Below are positions 1 to 7,141 of a stretch of 64,000 nt of DNA, one piece after another; position 1 is the stretch's first letter; every line of letters begins with the position of its first letter. The notes below the pieces were generated by a model, which was given only the letters and a program-made list of their open reading frames with translations, was not told the origin of the DNA and searched no databases. This stretch comes from Aerococcus viridans (GTDB lineage: Bacteria > Bacillota > Bacilli > Lactobacillales > Aerococcaceae): positions 1,426,001-1,490,000 of the forward strand of contig NZ_CP014164.1 of assembly GCF_001543285.1 (NCBI RefSeq). The letters are read 5' to 3'. The position numbers were made by a program, and so were the translations under genes.

Positions 1-1046
1 TCAGCTTGTTGCAATTGGCGTTCATTCAAACCAGTCGACGCTGCTGCCATTTTGAACACTCGTACAATCGCTGTCCCTATGCTACCTTTATTTTTACGGT
101 CTAATCCGCTAATGACATCAGCCACTTGACGGCCTTGTCGGTTAGCTGGCGAAGCCAATGCAATCATTGTGTCTTCTCCGTTGATCTGTTGTTTAACGAC
201 AATCGCATCCCCCACAGCGTAAATATCTTTTTGACTAGTTTCATATTGGTCATCAACGACTATCCCACCGCGTAAACCTGTTTCGACACCGGCTGTTAAA
301 GCTACCGTTGTTTCCGGTTTTACACCGACAGACATTAAAGTGATATCACTCTCCAAGCGTTCTCCATTTTCCAATACTACGATTTTACCTTTTTCTTCAA
401 ATGATTCAGCTGCCAACCCTGTATACAATTTTATACCATTAGCTACTAATTCTTTCGTTATATAAGCTGCCATTTCTTCATCAAAAGGTGGTAGTACATG
501 TGGTGCTTTCTCCACAATAGTAACTTCTATTCCTCGTTGGGCTAAACTTTCTGCCATTTCTAGCCCGATAAACCCAGCACCTATGACAACTGCTTTTTTA
601 GAGTTGTGTATATTGATAAAGTTGGCAATCGCATCGACATCAGGAACGGAACGTAAGGTAAATATATTCTCTGCTTCTTCTAATCCCTTTGCTTGTGGAA
701 TGAATGGTTTTGCTCCTGGGGATAAGATTAATTTATCATACCCCAGCGTGTATGTTTCTTGATCGGTTTTTACGACCACTTCTTTATTATCGGAATCGAT
801 AGAAATAGCTTCACTATTTGGCCGCACATCTAAATCGAATCTTGCTTGCAACGTTTCTGGCGTTTGAACTAACAAGTCCGTCCGTTCATCAATTTCTCCA
901 GCGACATAATAAGGCAAACCACAATTAGCAAATGACACATAGGGCCCTTTTTCTAACACGATAATTTCTGCTGTTTCATTCAACCGTCTTAACCTTGTAG
1001 CGGCAGACATTCCGCCTGCTACACCACCTATAATGACTATTCTCAT
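1..1046 (-). CDS. CoA-disulfide / CoA-persulfide reductase (FAD, NAD(P)H-dependent), 3' end beyond window
   Basis: Reading the minus strand from ATG at 1046 gives an open frame to the window edge, about 348 codons, with no stop. It starts MRIVIIGGVAGGMSAATRLR, an FAD-binding GxxxGG dinucleotide fold. Near residues 39-46 follows SFANCGLPYY, the single redox-active Cys typical of CoA-disulfide reductases and related NADH oxidases. A second Rossmann motif (VVIGAGFIGLEMAE, about residues 150-163) should bind NAD(P)H, and ...DIYAVGDA... is the second FAD contact. The family reduces CoA disulfide or CoA persulfide in the cytoplasm. The start codon overlaps the stop of the rhodanese gene by one base, so translation is coupled. 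Together with rhodanese, thioredoxin and the CstR-like operators upstream, persulfide reductase is more likely than H2O-forming NADH oxidase. The C-terminus, and any fused rhodanese domain, lies outside the window. Confidence 0.88.
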   Translation of the reverse strand, partial: MRIVIIGGVAGGMSAATRLRRLNETAEIIVLEKGPYVSFANCGLPYYVAGEIDERTDLLVQTPETLQARFDLDVRPNSEAISIDSDNKEVVVKTDQETYTLGYDKLILSPGAKPFIPQAKGLEEAENIFTLRSVPDVDAIANFINIHNSKKAVVIGAGFIGLEMAESLAQRGIEVTIVEKAPHVLPPFDEEMAAYITKELVANGIKLYTGLAAESFEEKGKIVVLENGERLESDITLMSVGVKPETTVALTAGVETGLRGGIVVDDQYETSQKDIYAVGDAIVVKQQINGEDTMIALASPANRQGRQVADVISGLDRKNKGSIGTAIVRVFKMAAASTGLNERQLQQA

Positions 1047-1366
1047 TAATTCTTACCTCCTTTTGTTGCGCCTGTCCAGGCCATCATGCCACCACGGACG
1101 TTGATAGCATCATGCCCTTGTTTCAGTAACATTTTCGTTGCTCGTTTACTACGCATTCCCGATTGACACACTACATAAACTTGACCTTTAGGCGTGTAGT
1201 TAGCAACTTTAGACAATGGCAGATTTTTAGCTCCTGGAATATGACCATTTTTAAATTCATGTGGTTCTCTCACGTCAATAATTTGCGGTTTATCGGTTAA
1301 TTTCTTTTCCAATTCAGTGGTTGAAATCGTAGGCATTTTTTTAAAAAACATATTTTTTCTCCTCAA
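1046..1366 (-). CDS. Single-domain rhodanese sulfurtransferase
   Basis: A 106-residue protein with one rhodanese domain. The active-site loop VVCQSGMRS (about residues 65-73) carries the catalytic Cys, and the N-terminal part has the conserved IDVREPHEF and HIPGAKNLP segments. Rhodaneses move sulfane sulfur between thiols through a Cys persulfide in the cytoplasm. The gene lies between thioredoxin (7-base gap upstream) and the FAD reductase (one-base overlap downstream), so the three genes are one transcription unit. In Enterococcus and Staphylococcus such sets detoxify sulfide and persulfides under CstR control; this role is inferred here from context and the operators. The RBS in front of the ATG is GAGGAG-like. 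Confidence 0.9.
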   Translation of the reverse strand: MRRKNMFFKKMPTISTTELEKKLTDKPQIIDVREPHEFKNGHIPGAKNLPLSKVANYTPKGQVYVVCQSGMRSKRATKMLLKQGHDAINVRGGMMAWTGATKGGKN

Positions 1367-1373
1367 TAGATGA

Positions 1374-1694
1374 TTATTTTATGGTTACTTTTTCCGTTAA
1401 ATACTCTTTCAGTAATTCTTTAGGTTGATAACCGACTATTTTTTCAACCGGTTGACCATCTTTATATAAAACCATAGTCGGAATGCTAATGACACCCAGT
1501 TGACTGGCTGTTACATTATTTTCGTCAATATTCAATTTTGCCATTTTAATTTTAGATGCAAACTCTGCTGCTAATTCTTCTAATACTGGTCCTAGCATTT
1601 TACATGGTCCACACCAAGGCGCCCAAAAATCGACTAGTGTAATCCCGTCTTGTACTTCGGATGCTAAAGTGCTATCAGTTACTTTTACTGTCAT
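1374..1694 (-). CDS. trxA: Thioredoxin
   Basis: A 106-residue thioredoxin with the standard active site WAPWCGPCK at about residues 24-32, cis-Pro in SIPTMVLY and a C-terminal helix, all of normal family length. It reduces disulfides or persulfides in the cytoplasm. It is the first intact gene of the operon whose promoter lies at 1981-2009, followed closely by rhodanese and the FAD reductase. Thioredoxin can release sulfide from persulfidated proteins, which fits the operon theme. The organism may have another, housekeeping trxA elsewhere, so this copy may be the persulfide-dedicated one. The RBS GAGAGGAA precedes ATG at 1694. Confidence 0.92.
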   Translation of the reverse strand: MTVKVTDSTLASEVQDGITLVDFWAPWCGPCKMLGPVLEELAAEFASKIKMAKLNIDENNVTASQLGVISIPTMVLYKDGQPVEKIVGYQPKELLKEYLTEKVTIK

Positions 1695-1698
1695 TTGA

Positions 1699-1965
1699 TT
1701 ATTCCTCTCTATTTATCTTTAGTTTGCTATTTCTTTTCACTGAAAATGTACTTAGCACTAGATCATATCCACCTTTAACAAATGGATGACACCGCATATA
1801 CGTCCAGCTTGCATCAGAGACCCTTTTGTTGCGCCGTGTTTTCCCACCCCTTCAACAGCAGGGTGCGAGCAAGTGGGATACTCACGACATCTCGGCGGAA
1901 GCAGTGGTGAAATCACTTTTTGATAATCTTTAACTTGGTAAAAGGATGTTGCTTTTTTATATACC
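1699..1965 (-). pseudogene. yidD: yidD remnant (membrane protein insertion efficiency factor), frameshifted
   Basis: Minus-strand translation gives [20 protein letters not shown], the hallmark of YidD, followed by a HGATKGS stretch. The frame then breaks after RI near 1797. The next frame continues [15 protein letters not shown] and ends with TAA at 1699-1701. One missing base therefore separates two halves that would otherwise make a normal YidD. The expected start is also absent: upstream in frame is a stop and no ATG. The remnant sits between the operator/promoter and thioredoxin, so it is now effectively a roughly 270-base leader of the thiol operon. A sequencing error in one position cannot be excluded, but the missing start argues for real decay. 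Confidence 0.75.
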
Positions 1966-1976
1966 CCTATGCGTAT
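1961..1976. promoter_or_regulatory. CstR/CsoR-type operator 2
   Basis: ATACCCCTATGCGTAT has the same frame as operator 1, in the same orientation and 23 bases away (about two helical turns). It overlaps the predicted transcription start of the thiol operon. Confidence 0.6.
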
Positions 1977-1980
1977 TTAT

Positions 1981-2009
1981 ATTATACCCCCATAGGTATT
2001 ATTTGTAAA
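1981..2009 (-). promoter_or_regulatory. Promoter of the thioredoxin-rhodanese-reductase operon
   Basis: On the minus strand TTTACA (2009-2004) is followed, after exactly 17 bases, by TATAAT (1986-1981), a near-consensus sigma-A promoter. Operator 1 fills the spacer and overlaps the -10 box; operator 2 covers the predicted transcription start near 1974. This geometry is expected for a repressor-controlled promoter. Confidence 0.8.
1984..1999. promoter_or_regulatory. CstR/CsoR-type operator 1
   Basis: ATACCCCCATAGGTAT is a 16-base pseudo-palindrome with an ATACC...GGTAT frame and a run of C/G, the pattern of CsoR/CstR family operators. It lies between the -35 and -10 boxes. Since the genes downstream handle thiols and sulfane sulfur rather than copper, a persulfide-sensing CstR is the likelier regulator. 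No cstR gene is in the window. Confidence 0.65.
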
Positions 2010-2372
2010 GTTTTTTCTTACTGAAGGATGCAGACTGCAAATAACATTTTTTAATATTTTATTTGTTATCTAGATATAGTACTACCGAACAGTGTTAAAT
2101 AGGCTTGAATATATAGGTAACTTAATGGTATCTAGTGATTTGAGAAACCATTGTAAATAGAAGAAGGATATTAACGGTATGCTTATTTTTTATCGCAGAG
2201 AAGCAAGAAATTAGACAACTACAGTAACAAATGCACGGAGAATCAAAAAATGAAAAAAAGAAACAATACGTCGGTTAATTCATTCAGGAACTCCTCTAGA
2301 AGTCTATTTCGGCATGCCTAATACTAATGTTGAAGAAAGGGAGAGAGTATAAAACTGAGTTGCTCCAGAAGT
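2000..2372. other. Gene-free stretch with decayed sequence
   Basis: No intact gene is visible. The plus strand at 2260-2352 reads RRLIHSGTPLEVYFGMPN before a stop, which resembles the tail of a DDE integrase/transposase, but the frame is closed just upstream by a stop. Together with the ABC-transporter tail next door this suggests a junction of deletions or old insertions. The integrase assignment is weak. Confidence 0.3.
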
Positions 2373-2414
2373 AAAAAAAATAAGAGAACAGGAAGTTTTA
2401 CAACCTGTTCTCTT
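2373..2414 (-). terminator. Rho-independent terminator
   Basis: TAAGAGAACAGG and CCTGTTCTCTTA form a perfect 12-base stem around an 11-base loop, followed on the minus strand by eight U. It ends the ABC-transporter remnant and probably also the purine operon, as no other terminator is seen after purD. Confidence 0.85.
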
Positions 2415-2437
2415 ACTTTTAAATTTAAAGTTACATG

Positions 2438-2641
2438 CTATTTTGCAAACTGACTGTTATAAAGATCCGCATAGAAGCCACCCTTAGCCATTAAAGGCTC
2501 ATGGTTACCTTGTTCAATGATATTACTGTGGTCCATAACTAAGATAATATCAGCGTTACGGATAGTTGATAAACGGTGGGCGATCACGAATGATGTTCTA
2601 CCTTCCATCAATTTGTCCATAGCTTCTTGTAAGCTGTCGCA
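2438..2641 (-). pseudogene. C-terminal fragment of an ABC exporter ATPase
   Basis: The minus strand encodes [25 protein letters not shown] and then [19 protein letters not shown], i.e. the H-loop (IAHRLST) and C-terminus of a LmrA/MdlB-type ABC exporter nucleotide-binding domain, ending with TAG at 2438. Walker A, signature motif and Walker B are missing. The homology stops abruptly at about 2641, only 27 bases from the purD stop. This is the tail of a gene whose front was deleted, probably in the event that brought purD here. A short ORF from an internal ATG is open, but it could not make a functional ATPase. Confidence 0.85.
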
Positions 2642-2668
2642 TACTAGCTTTGGAAAAAGTATTTACAT

Positions 2669-3922
2669 TTATAACTTGGCAATATCGGTCCGGTAAGTCA
2701 GTGATGCACCGTGAATCTGGTCCACAAGCTTGTAGGCTGCCTGGCGGGCGCTTTGAATGTCATCTGCTAAGGCAACTGGCGTGAGGACACGACCACCGTT
2801 TGTAATCAATTGCCCTGCTTCATCTGTCGTCGTCCCGTTATGGAAAATCAAGGCGCCTTCAGGTAAGGATTCAATCGCAACATGGTTGTCGTAAGCACCA
2901 GGATAGCCTTTAGAATATAAGACTACACCGACTGCAGCTTGTTTAGACCAGGTTAAATCTGTGGGTTTTAAAGTGCCAGCTAGGGTCTTTTCAAATACCG
3001 TCAGCAAGTCACTTTCAAGTCTAGGTAAAAGCACTTCCGTCTCAGGATCCCCAAAACGGACATTAAATTCCAAGACTTTCGCTTGGCCATCTTGAATCAT
3101 AAAGCCGATAAATAAAATCCCATAAAAAGAAAATTTTTCAGCGATTAACCCACGTTCAATCTGCCCCAAAATAGCTTTGATCTGTGCCTCCAAGGCTGGA
3201 TCAGTGGTTTCAGGCGTTCTTGGTAAAGAATAAACACCCACGCCACCCGTATTGGGCCCTAAATCGCCATCAAATGCCTTCTTATAATCTTGGGCCGTCT
3301 CCATGGGTACCAATTGGTTATTGGACACGAAACATAAAAGTGACTGCTCATAGCCGTCTAAATAGTCTTCAATAACGACTTGGCTAGCGGAATCACCGAA
3401 ACTTTGATCAAGCAACATGTCTTTTAAAGTAGTTTCTGCTGCTTCAAGACTGTGACAAATCACAACGCCCTTGCCCTTGCATAAACCGTCCGCCTTAATA
3501 ACGATTGGCAGGTCAGCTTGGTTGATATAGGCCTTGGCTTGAGCATAGTCAGCTGTGGTAAAAGAGTTAGCAGTTGGAATTTGATATTTATTCAAAAATT
3601 GCTTGGTCAAATCCTTGCTAGCTTCTAGTTGGGCGCTTATTTTGTCTGGACCAAAAACAGCAATACCAGCCTCTTGGAAAAGGTCAACAATGCCGGCACA
3701 AAGCGGATCCTCTGGCCCTACAATCACCAGCTCGATGGCCTCAGTTAAGGCAAAATCAAGTAAGCGGTCAAAGTCCATCACGTCGATTGGGACATTGGTA
3801 TAATCACTTGCCGTACCTGCATTTCCAGGTGCTAGAAAAATATCAACTGGTCGGTTGGACTGGGCTAATTTCCAAGCAATGGCATGTTCTCTACCACCAG
3901 CACCAATAATTAAAATTTTCAT
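2669..3922 (-). CDS. purD: Phosphoribosylamine-glycine ligase (GARS)
   Basis: 417 residues, normal PurD length. PurD joins phosphoribosylamine and glycine with ATP to give GAR, the step directly after PurF. N-domain starts MKILIIGAGGREHAIAWKL. The ATP-grasp segment includes PIVIKADGLCKGKGVVI (about residues 140-155), NTGGVGVYSLP and the metal site VLEFNVRFGDPETEVLLPRL. It is the last gene of the purine operon, 30 bases after purH. No terminator follows directly; the next one is at 2373-2414, beyond an ABC-transporter fragment, indicating rearrangement at the operon end. Confidence 0.97.
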   Translation of the reverse strand: MKILIIGAGGREHAIAWKLAQSNRPVDIFLAPGNAGTASDYTNVPIDVMDFDRLLDFALTEAIELVIVGPEDPLCAGIVDLFQEAGIAVFGPDKISAQLEASKDLTKQFLNKYQIPTANSFTTADYAQAKAYINQADLPIVIKADGLCKGKGVVICHSLEAAETTLKDMLLDQSFGDSASQVVIEDYLDGYEQSLLCFVSNNQLVPMETAQDYKKAFDGDLGPNTGGVGVYSLPRTPETTDPALEAQIKAILGQIERGLIAEKFSFYGILFIGFMIQDGQAKVLEFNVRFGDPETEVLLPRLESDLLTVFEKTLAGTLKPTDLTWSKQAAVGVVLYSKGYPGAYDNHVAIESLPEGALIFHNGTTTDEAGQLITNGGRVLTPVALADDIQSARQAAYKLVDQIHGASLTYRTDIAKL

Positions 3923-3952
3923 GATTTCTCCTTAGGAATGAACAGCTCGTCA

Positions 3953-5473
3953 TTAGTGTTTGAAATGACGCATGCCAGTGAACACAACTGAAATATCGTA
4001 AGCTTTAGCTGCTTGAATCACTTTCTCATCTTGGACAGAACCACCTGGTTGTACGATGGCTTTAATGCCATATTCATGTAAACTGTCGATGGTATCTGGG
4101 AAGAAAAAGCCGTCTGAAGCGACAACTGCCCCTTCTAACGGGAATTCAGACCGTTGTAAGGCATCTTCAAGCGCCCATACGCGACGCACTTCCCCGTGAC
4201 CTAAAGCGTAGGTTTGTTTGTCCTTTGCAATGACCATAGCGTTTGACGCACAGTGTTTAGCCACTTTCCAAGCAAAGTCCATATCTTCTAACTCTTTGTC
4301 GGTTACTTGACGGTCTGTTTTAAGTTCAAGACCTGTTTCCGCGTAGATTGGTAAGTCTTTATCTTGGATTAACAAGCCGCCCACTGTTTCCTTATAAGTT
4401 GTCCCTTTACCCTTGAATTCACCTAATTTAGTCGATTTAACTAAACGTAGATTTTTCTTTTTGGCCAAAATGGCAAAAGCTTCTTCCGTAAAGTCAGGCG
4501 CCACAATAATTTCTAGGAAAATTTTCGACAATTCTTCAGCCGTTTCAGCATCAACCGTGCGGTTAAAACCAATAATCCCACCGAAAATAGACACTGGGTC
4601 CCCAGCAAATGCTTTTCTGTATGCGTCTGCCGGTGTATCAGCAACCGCTACCCCACATGGATTGGCATGTTTGACTGCCACACAAACTGGCTCGTCAAAC
4701 TCTTGGACAAGGTCCATATTGGCCCGCATGTCATTGTAGTTGTTGTAAGAAATTTGTTTCCCGTGTAATTGTTCTAAGTCAAAGTCATCTTCAAGCGGAC
4801 TTTCATAGTAAACAGCCGCTTGGTGAGGGTTTTCACCGTAACGCAATTCTTCCTTATAACGGAAGGCTTTTGTTAATAGTTCTGGGAATTTTTCATCAGC
4901 TAGGCCAGTAAAGTATTCAGCGATCATGGCATCATAGAAAGCCGTTAATCTAAAGGCTTTTGCCGCTAGATTTTCCCGTAATTCAAGAGTATTCTTATCA
5001 TTTTCCAAAGCGTCAGCAACTAAATCATAATCCGCTGCGTCTGTAACAATTAAGACGTCTTTGTAGTTTTTAGCTGCTGCACGGATCATTGAAGGACCAC
5101 CAACATCGATTTTTTCGATAATTTCTGCCTTAGATGAGGCCGTATTATTTACGGTTTCTTCAAATGGATATAAGCTGTTGATGACCATATCAATGGCATG
5201 AATCCCTAACTCGTCAACTGTTTCTTGATGTTCAGGAATGTCACGGTTGAATAAGATCCCACCATGAATATGTGGATGTAAGGTCTTCACACGCCCCTGT
5301 AAAATTTCAGGTGAATTGGTTACTTCTTCAACAGCAATCACCTTGATTCCAGCTTCTTCTAATAAAGATTTTGTCCCACCTGTAGAGATGATTTCCCAAC
5401 CTAATTGGTCTAATTTGGTCGCAAATTCAACAATACCAGTCTTATCGTAAACAGAAATTAAAGCTCTTTTCAT
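3953..5473 (-). CDS. purH: Bifunctional AICAR transformylase / IMP cyclohydrolase
   Basis: 506 residues. The N-terminal MGS-like cyclohydrolase domain begins MKRALISVYDKTGIVEFA and contains STGGTKSLLEEAGI and GRVKTLHPHIHGG (about residues 62-74). The C-terminal AICAR transformylase domain holds the KHANPCGVAV active-site segment (about 267-276). The protein performs the last two steps to IMP using 10-formyl-tetrahydrofolate. It lies 52 bases downstream of purN and 30 bases upstream of purD. The sequence looks intact and of family length. Confidence 0.97.
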   Translation of the reverse strand: MKRALISVYDKTGIVEFATKLDQLGWEIISTGGTKSLLEEAGIKVIAVEEVTNSPEILQGRVKTLHPHIHGGILFNRDIPEHQETVDELGIHAIDMVINSLYPFEETVNNTASSKAEIIEKIDVGGPSMIRAAAKNYKDVLIVTDAADYDLVADALENDKNTLELRENLAAKAFRLTAFYDAMIAEYFTGLADEKFPELLTKAFRYKEELRYGENPHQAAVYYESPLEDDFDLEQLHGKQISYNNYNDMRANMDLVQEFDEPVCVAVKHANPCGVAVADTPADAYRKAFAGDPVSIFGGIIGFNRTVDAETAEELSKIFLEIIVAPDFTEEAFAILAKKKNLRLVKSTKLGEFKGKGTTYKETVGGLLIQDKDLPIYAETGLELKTDRQVTDKELEDMDFAWKVAKHCASNAMVIAKDKQTYALGHGEVRRVWALEDALQRSEFPLEGAVVASDGFFFPDTIDSLHEYGIKAIVQPGGSVQDEKVIQAAKAYDISVVFTGMRHFKH

Positions 5474-5525
5474 TTTTGTCTCCTTATGTCTCCGTAATAT
5501 TTTTTTCTTCGCTTAATCGCTAAAC

Positions 5526-6089
5526 CTAGCCGCCTAGACCGCCAATGACCTCAGCAATAGCTGTGACTAATATACTGTGTTCTACTGCTAAAACGCGTGC
5601 CTGCAAGGTTTCTGCAGTGTCTGTCGGCAAAACAGCAACGACTTCTTGAATCAAGATTTTCCCCTCATCAAAGTTTTCATCCACTAAATGAACGGTCGCC
5701 CCAGTTACTTTAACCCCGCGATTAATGGCTGCTTGATGGACTTTCAACCCGTAATACCCCTTACCTGAGAATGCCGGAATAAGTGACGGATGAATATTCA
5801 ACATCCGGCCTTCAAAAGCTTGGACCAAGTCTTTGGCAATCAATTTCAAGTATCCTGCTAAAACCACAATATCCACGTCATAGCCCTGTAAAGTCGCTAG
5901 AATCTGCTCATCATCATTGGTATAAACTTGGTCAATCCCAGCCTTTTTGGCTCGTTCTAAACCATAAGCATCCACCTTATTTGAAATAACTACTGACACT
6001 TCAGCTGGTAGGTCACCTAGACGACAAGCATCTATAATGGCCTGCAGATTGGTTCCACCGCCAGAAATTAAAACGCCAATTTTGATCAT
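5526..6089 (-). CDS. purN: Phosphoribosylglycinamide formyltransferase
   Basis: 187 residues. The start IKIGVLISGGGTNLQAIID matches the PurN phosphate-binding loop. The folate/formyl-transfer site is present as MLNIHPSLIPAF (Asn and His of the triad, about residues 96-107) and VHLVDENFDEGKI (Asp, about 133-145). The enzyme formylates GAR with 10-formyl-THF. Its ATG overlaps the purM stop by four bases, so the two are translationally coupled. No oddities seen. Confidence 0.96.
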   Translation of the reverse strand: MIKIGVLISGGGTNLQAIIDACRLGDLPAEVSVVISNKVDAYGLERAKKAGIDQVYTNDDEQILATLQGYDVDIVVLAGYLKLIAKDLVQAFEGRMLNIHPSLIPAFSGKGYYGLKVHQAAINRGVKVTGATVHLVDENFDEGKILIQEVVAVLPTDTAETLQARVLAVEHSILVTAIAEVIGGLGG

Positions 6090-7111
6090 ACAAAAGATAC
6101 TCCATCAGCTTGCGTCGTCACCTGACCTAATTTAAAGGCGCCGCTGTCATTAGCCGCTAAAACTTGTAAGGCCGCATCAACATCCGCTGGGTCTAGGAAA
6201 ATGACCATGCCGATCCCCATGTTAAAGGTTCCAAACATTTCATCCTCTGCCACCTGGCCTAGATCTTGTAAATAATCAAAAATATCTAGCGTTGGGATTT
6301 GATCACGATTAACCGTTAAACCAAGCCCTTCAGGTAAAGTACGCGGTACGTTTTCAAATAAACCACCGCCTGTAATATGAGCCAAACCTTTAACAGTCAT
6401 GGCATTGACTAAAGCCAGCACATCTTTAGCATAGATTTTTGTAGGTGTCAGTAAAACTTCGCCCACCGTCTTATTAGTATCTCGATATTGATCATTAAAA
6501 TCAATCTTATTTTTTTCTAATATGGCTCTAACCAAAGAAAACCCATTAGAATGAACACCTGAAGACGGCAAGGCAATAGCGATATCGCCCGCTTTGATGT
6601 CTTTTCCTGAAATGATTTTTTCTTTATCGACAAGACCGACAGCAAATCCAGCTAAATCATAGTCGTCTTCGCCGTACATACCTGGCATTTCAGCAGTTTC
6701 ACCACCGATTAAGGCAGCACCAGCTTGTTTACAACCATCGGCTACGCCTTGGACGATACTGGCCATTTTCTCGGGGACTAATTTACCTGTCGCAATATAG
6801 TCCAGGAAAAATAAGGGCTTGGCACCTTGGCAGATAATATCATTGACACACATCGCAACAAGATCAATCCCAACGGTGTCATGGATACCAACTTCTTGGG
6901 CCACCATTAATTTAGTTCCTACGCCGTCAGTCCCTGAAACTAAAACGGGCGCCTTCATATCCGGCGCACCCAGTTCAACCATACCTGAAAAGCCACCCGT
7001 TTCAGTCATCACCTGATCTGTATAAGTGGCTTTCATCATGTCTTTAATTAATTGCACCTGCTGGTAGCCGGCTTCTTTGTTGACCCCAGCAGACTTATAA
7101 TCTAATCCCAT
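6086..7111 (-). CDS. purM: Phosphoribosylformylglycinamidine cyclo-ligase (AIR synthetase)
   Basis: 341 residues, a typical single PurM of the AIRS/SelD/HypE fold. Conserved pieces are SGTDGVGTKL (about residues 59-68), GIDLVAMCVNDI, GGETAEMPGMY and ITGGGLFENVPR. It uses ATP to close the imidazole ring of FGAM to AIR. It lies 30 bases after purF and overlaps purN by four bases. Nothing unusual is visible. Confidence 0.97.
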   Translation of the reverse strand: MGLDYKSAGVNKEAGYQQVQLIKDMMKATYTDQVMTETGGFSGMVELGAPDMKAPVLVSGTDGVGTKLMVAQEVGIHDTVGIDLVAMCVNDIICQGAKPLFFLDYIATGKLVPEKMASIVQGVADGCKQAGAALIGGETAEMPGMYGEDDYDLAGFAVGLVDKEKIISGKDIKAGDIAIALPSSGVHSNGFSLVRAILEKNKIDFNDQYRDTNKTVGEVLLTPTKIYAKDVLALVNAMTVKGLAHITGGGLFENVPRTLPEGLGLTVNRDQIPTLDIFDYLQDLGQVAEDEMFGTFNMGIGMVIFLDPADVDAALQVLAANDSGAFKLGQVTTQADGVSFV

Positions 7112-7141
7112 TTTGATCTCCTATTATCTTCTATCTGTCAC

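Noticed and set aside
4413..4739. 108-codon plus-strand ORF inside purH
   Set aside because: Antisense shadow of the AICAR transformylase domain; composition is typical of reverse reading and no RBS is present.
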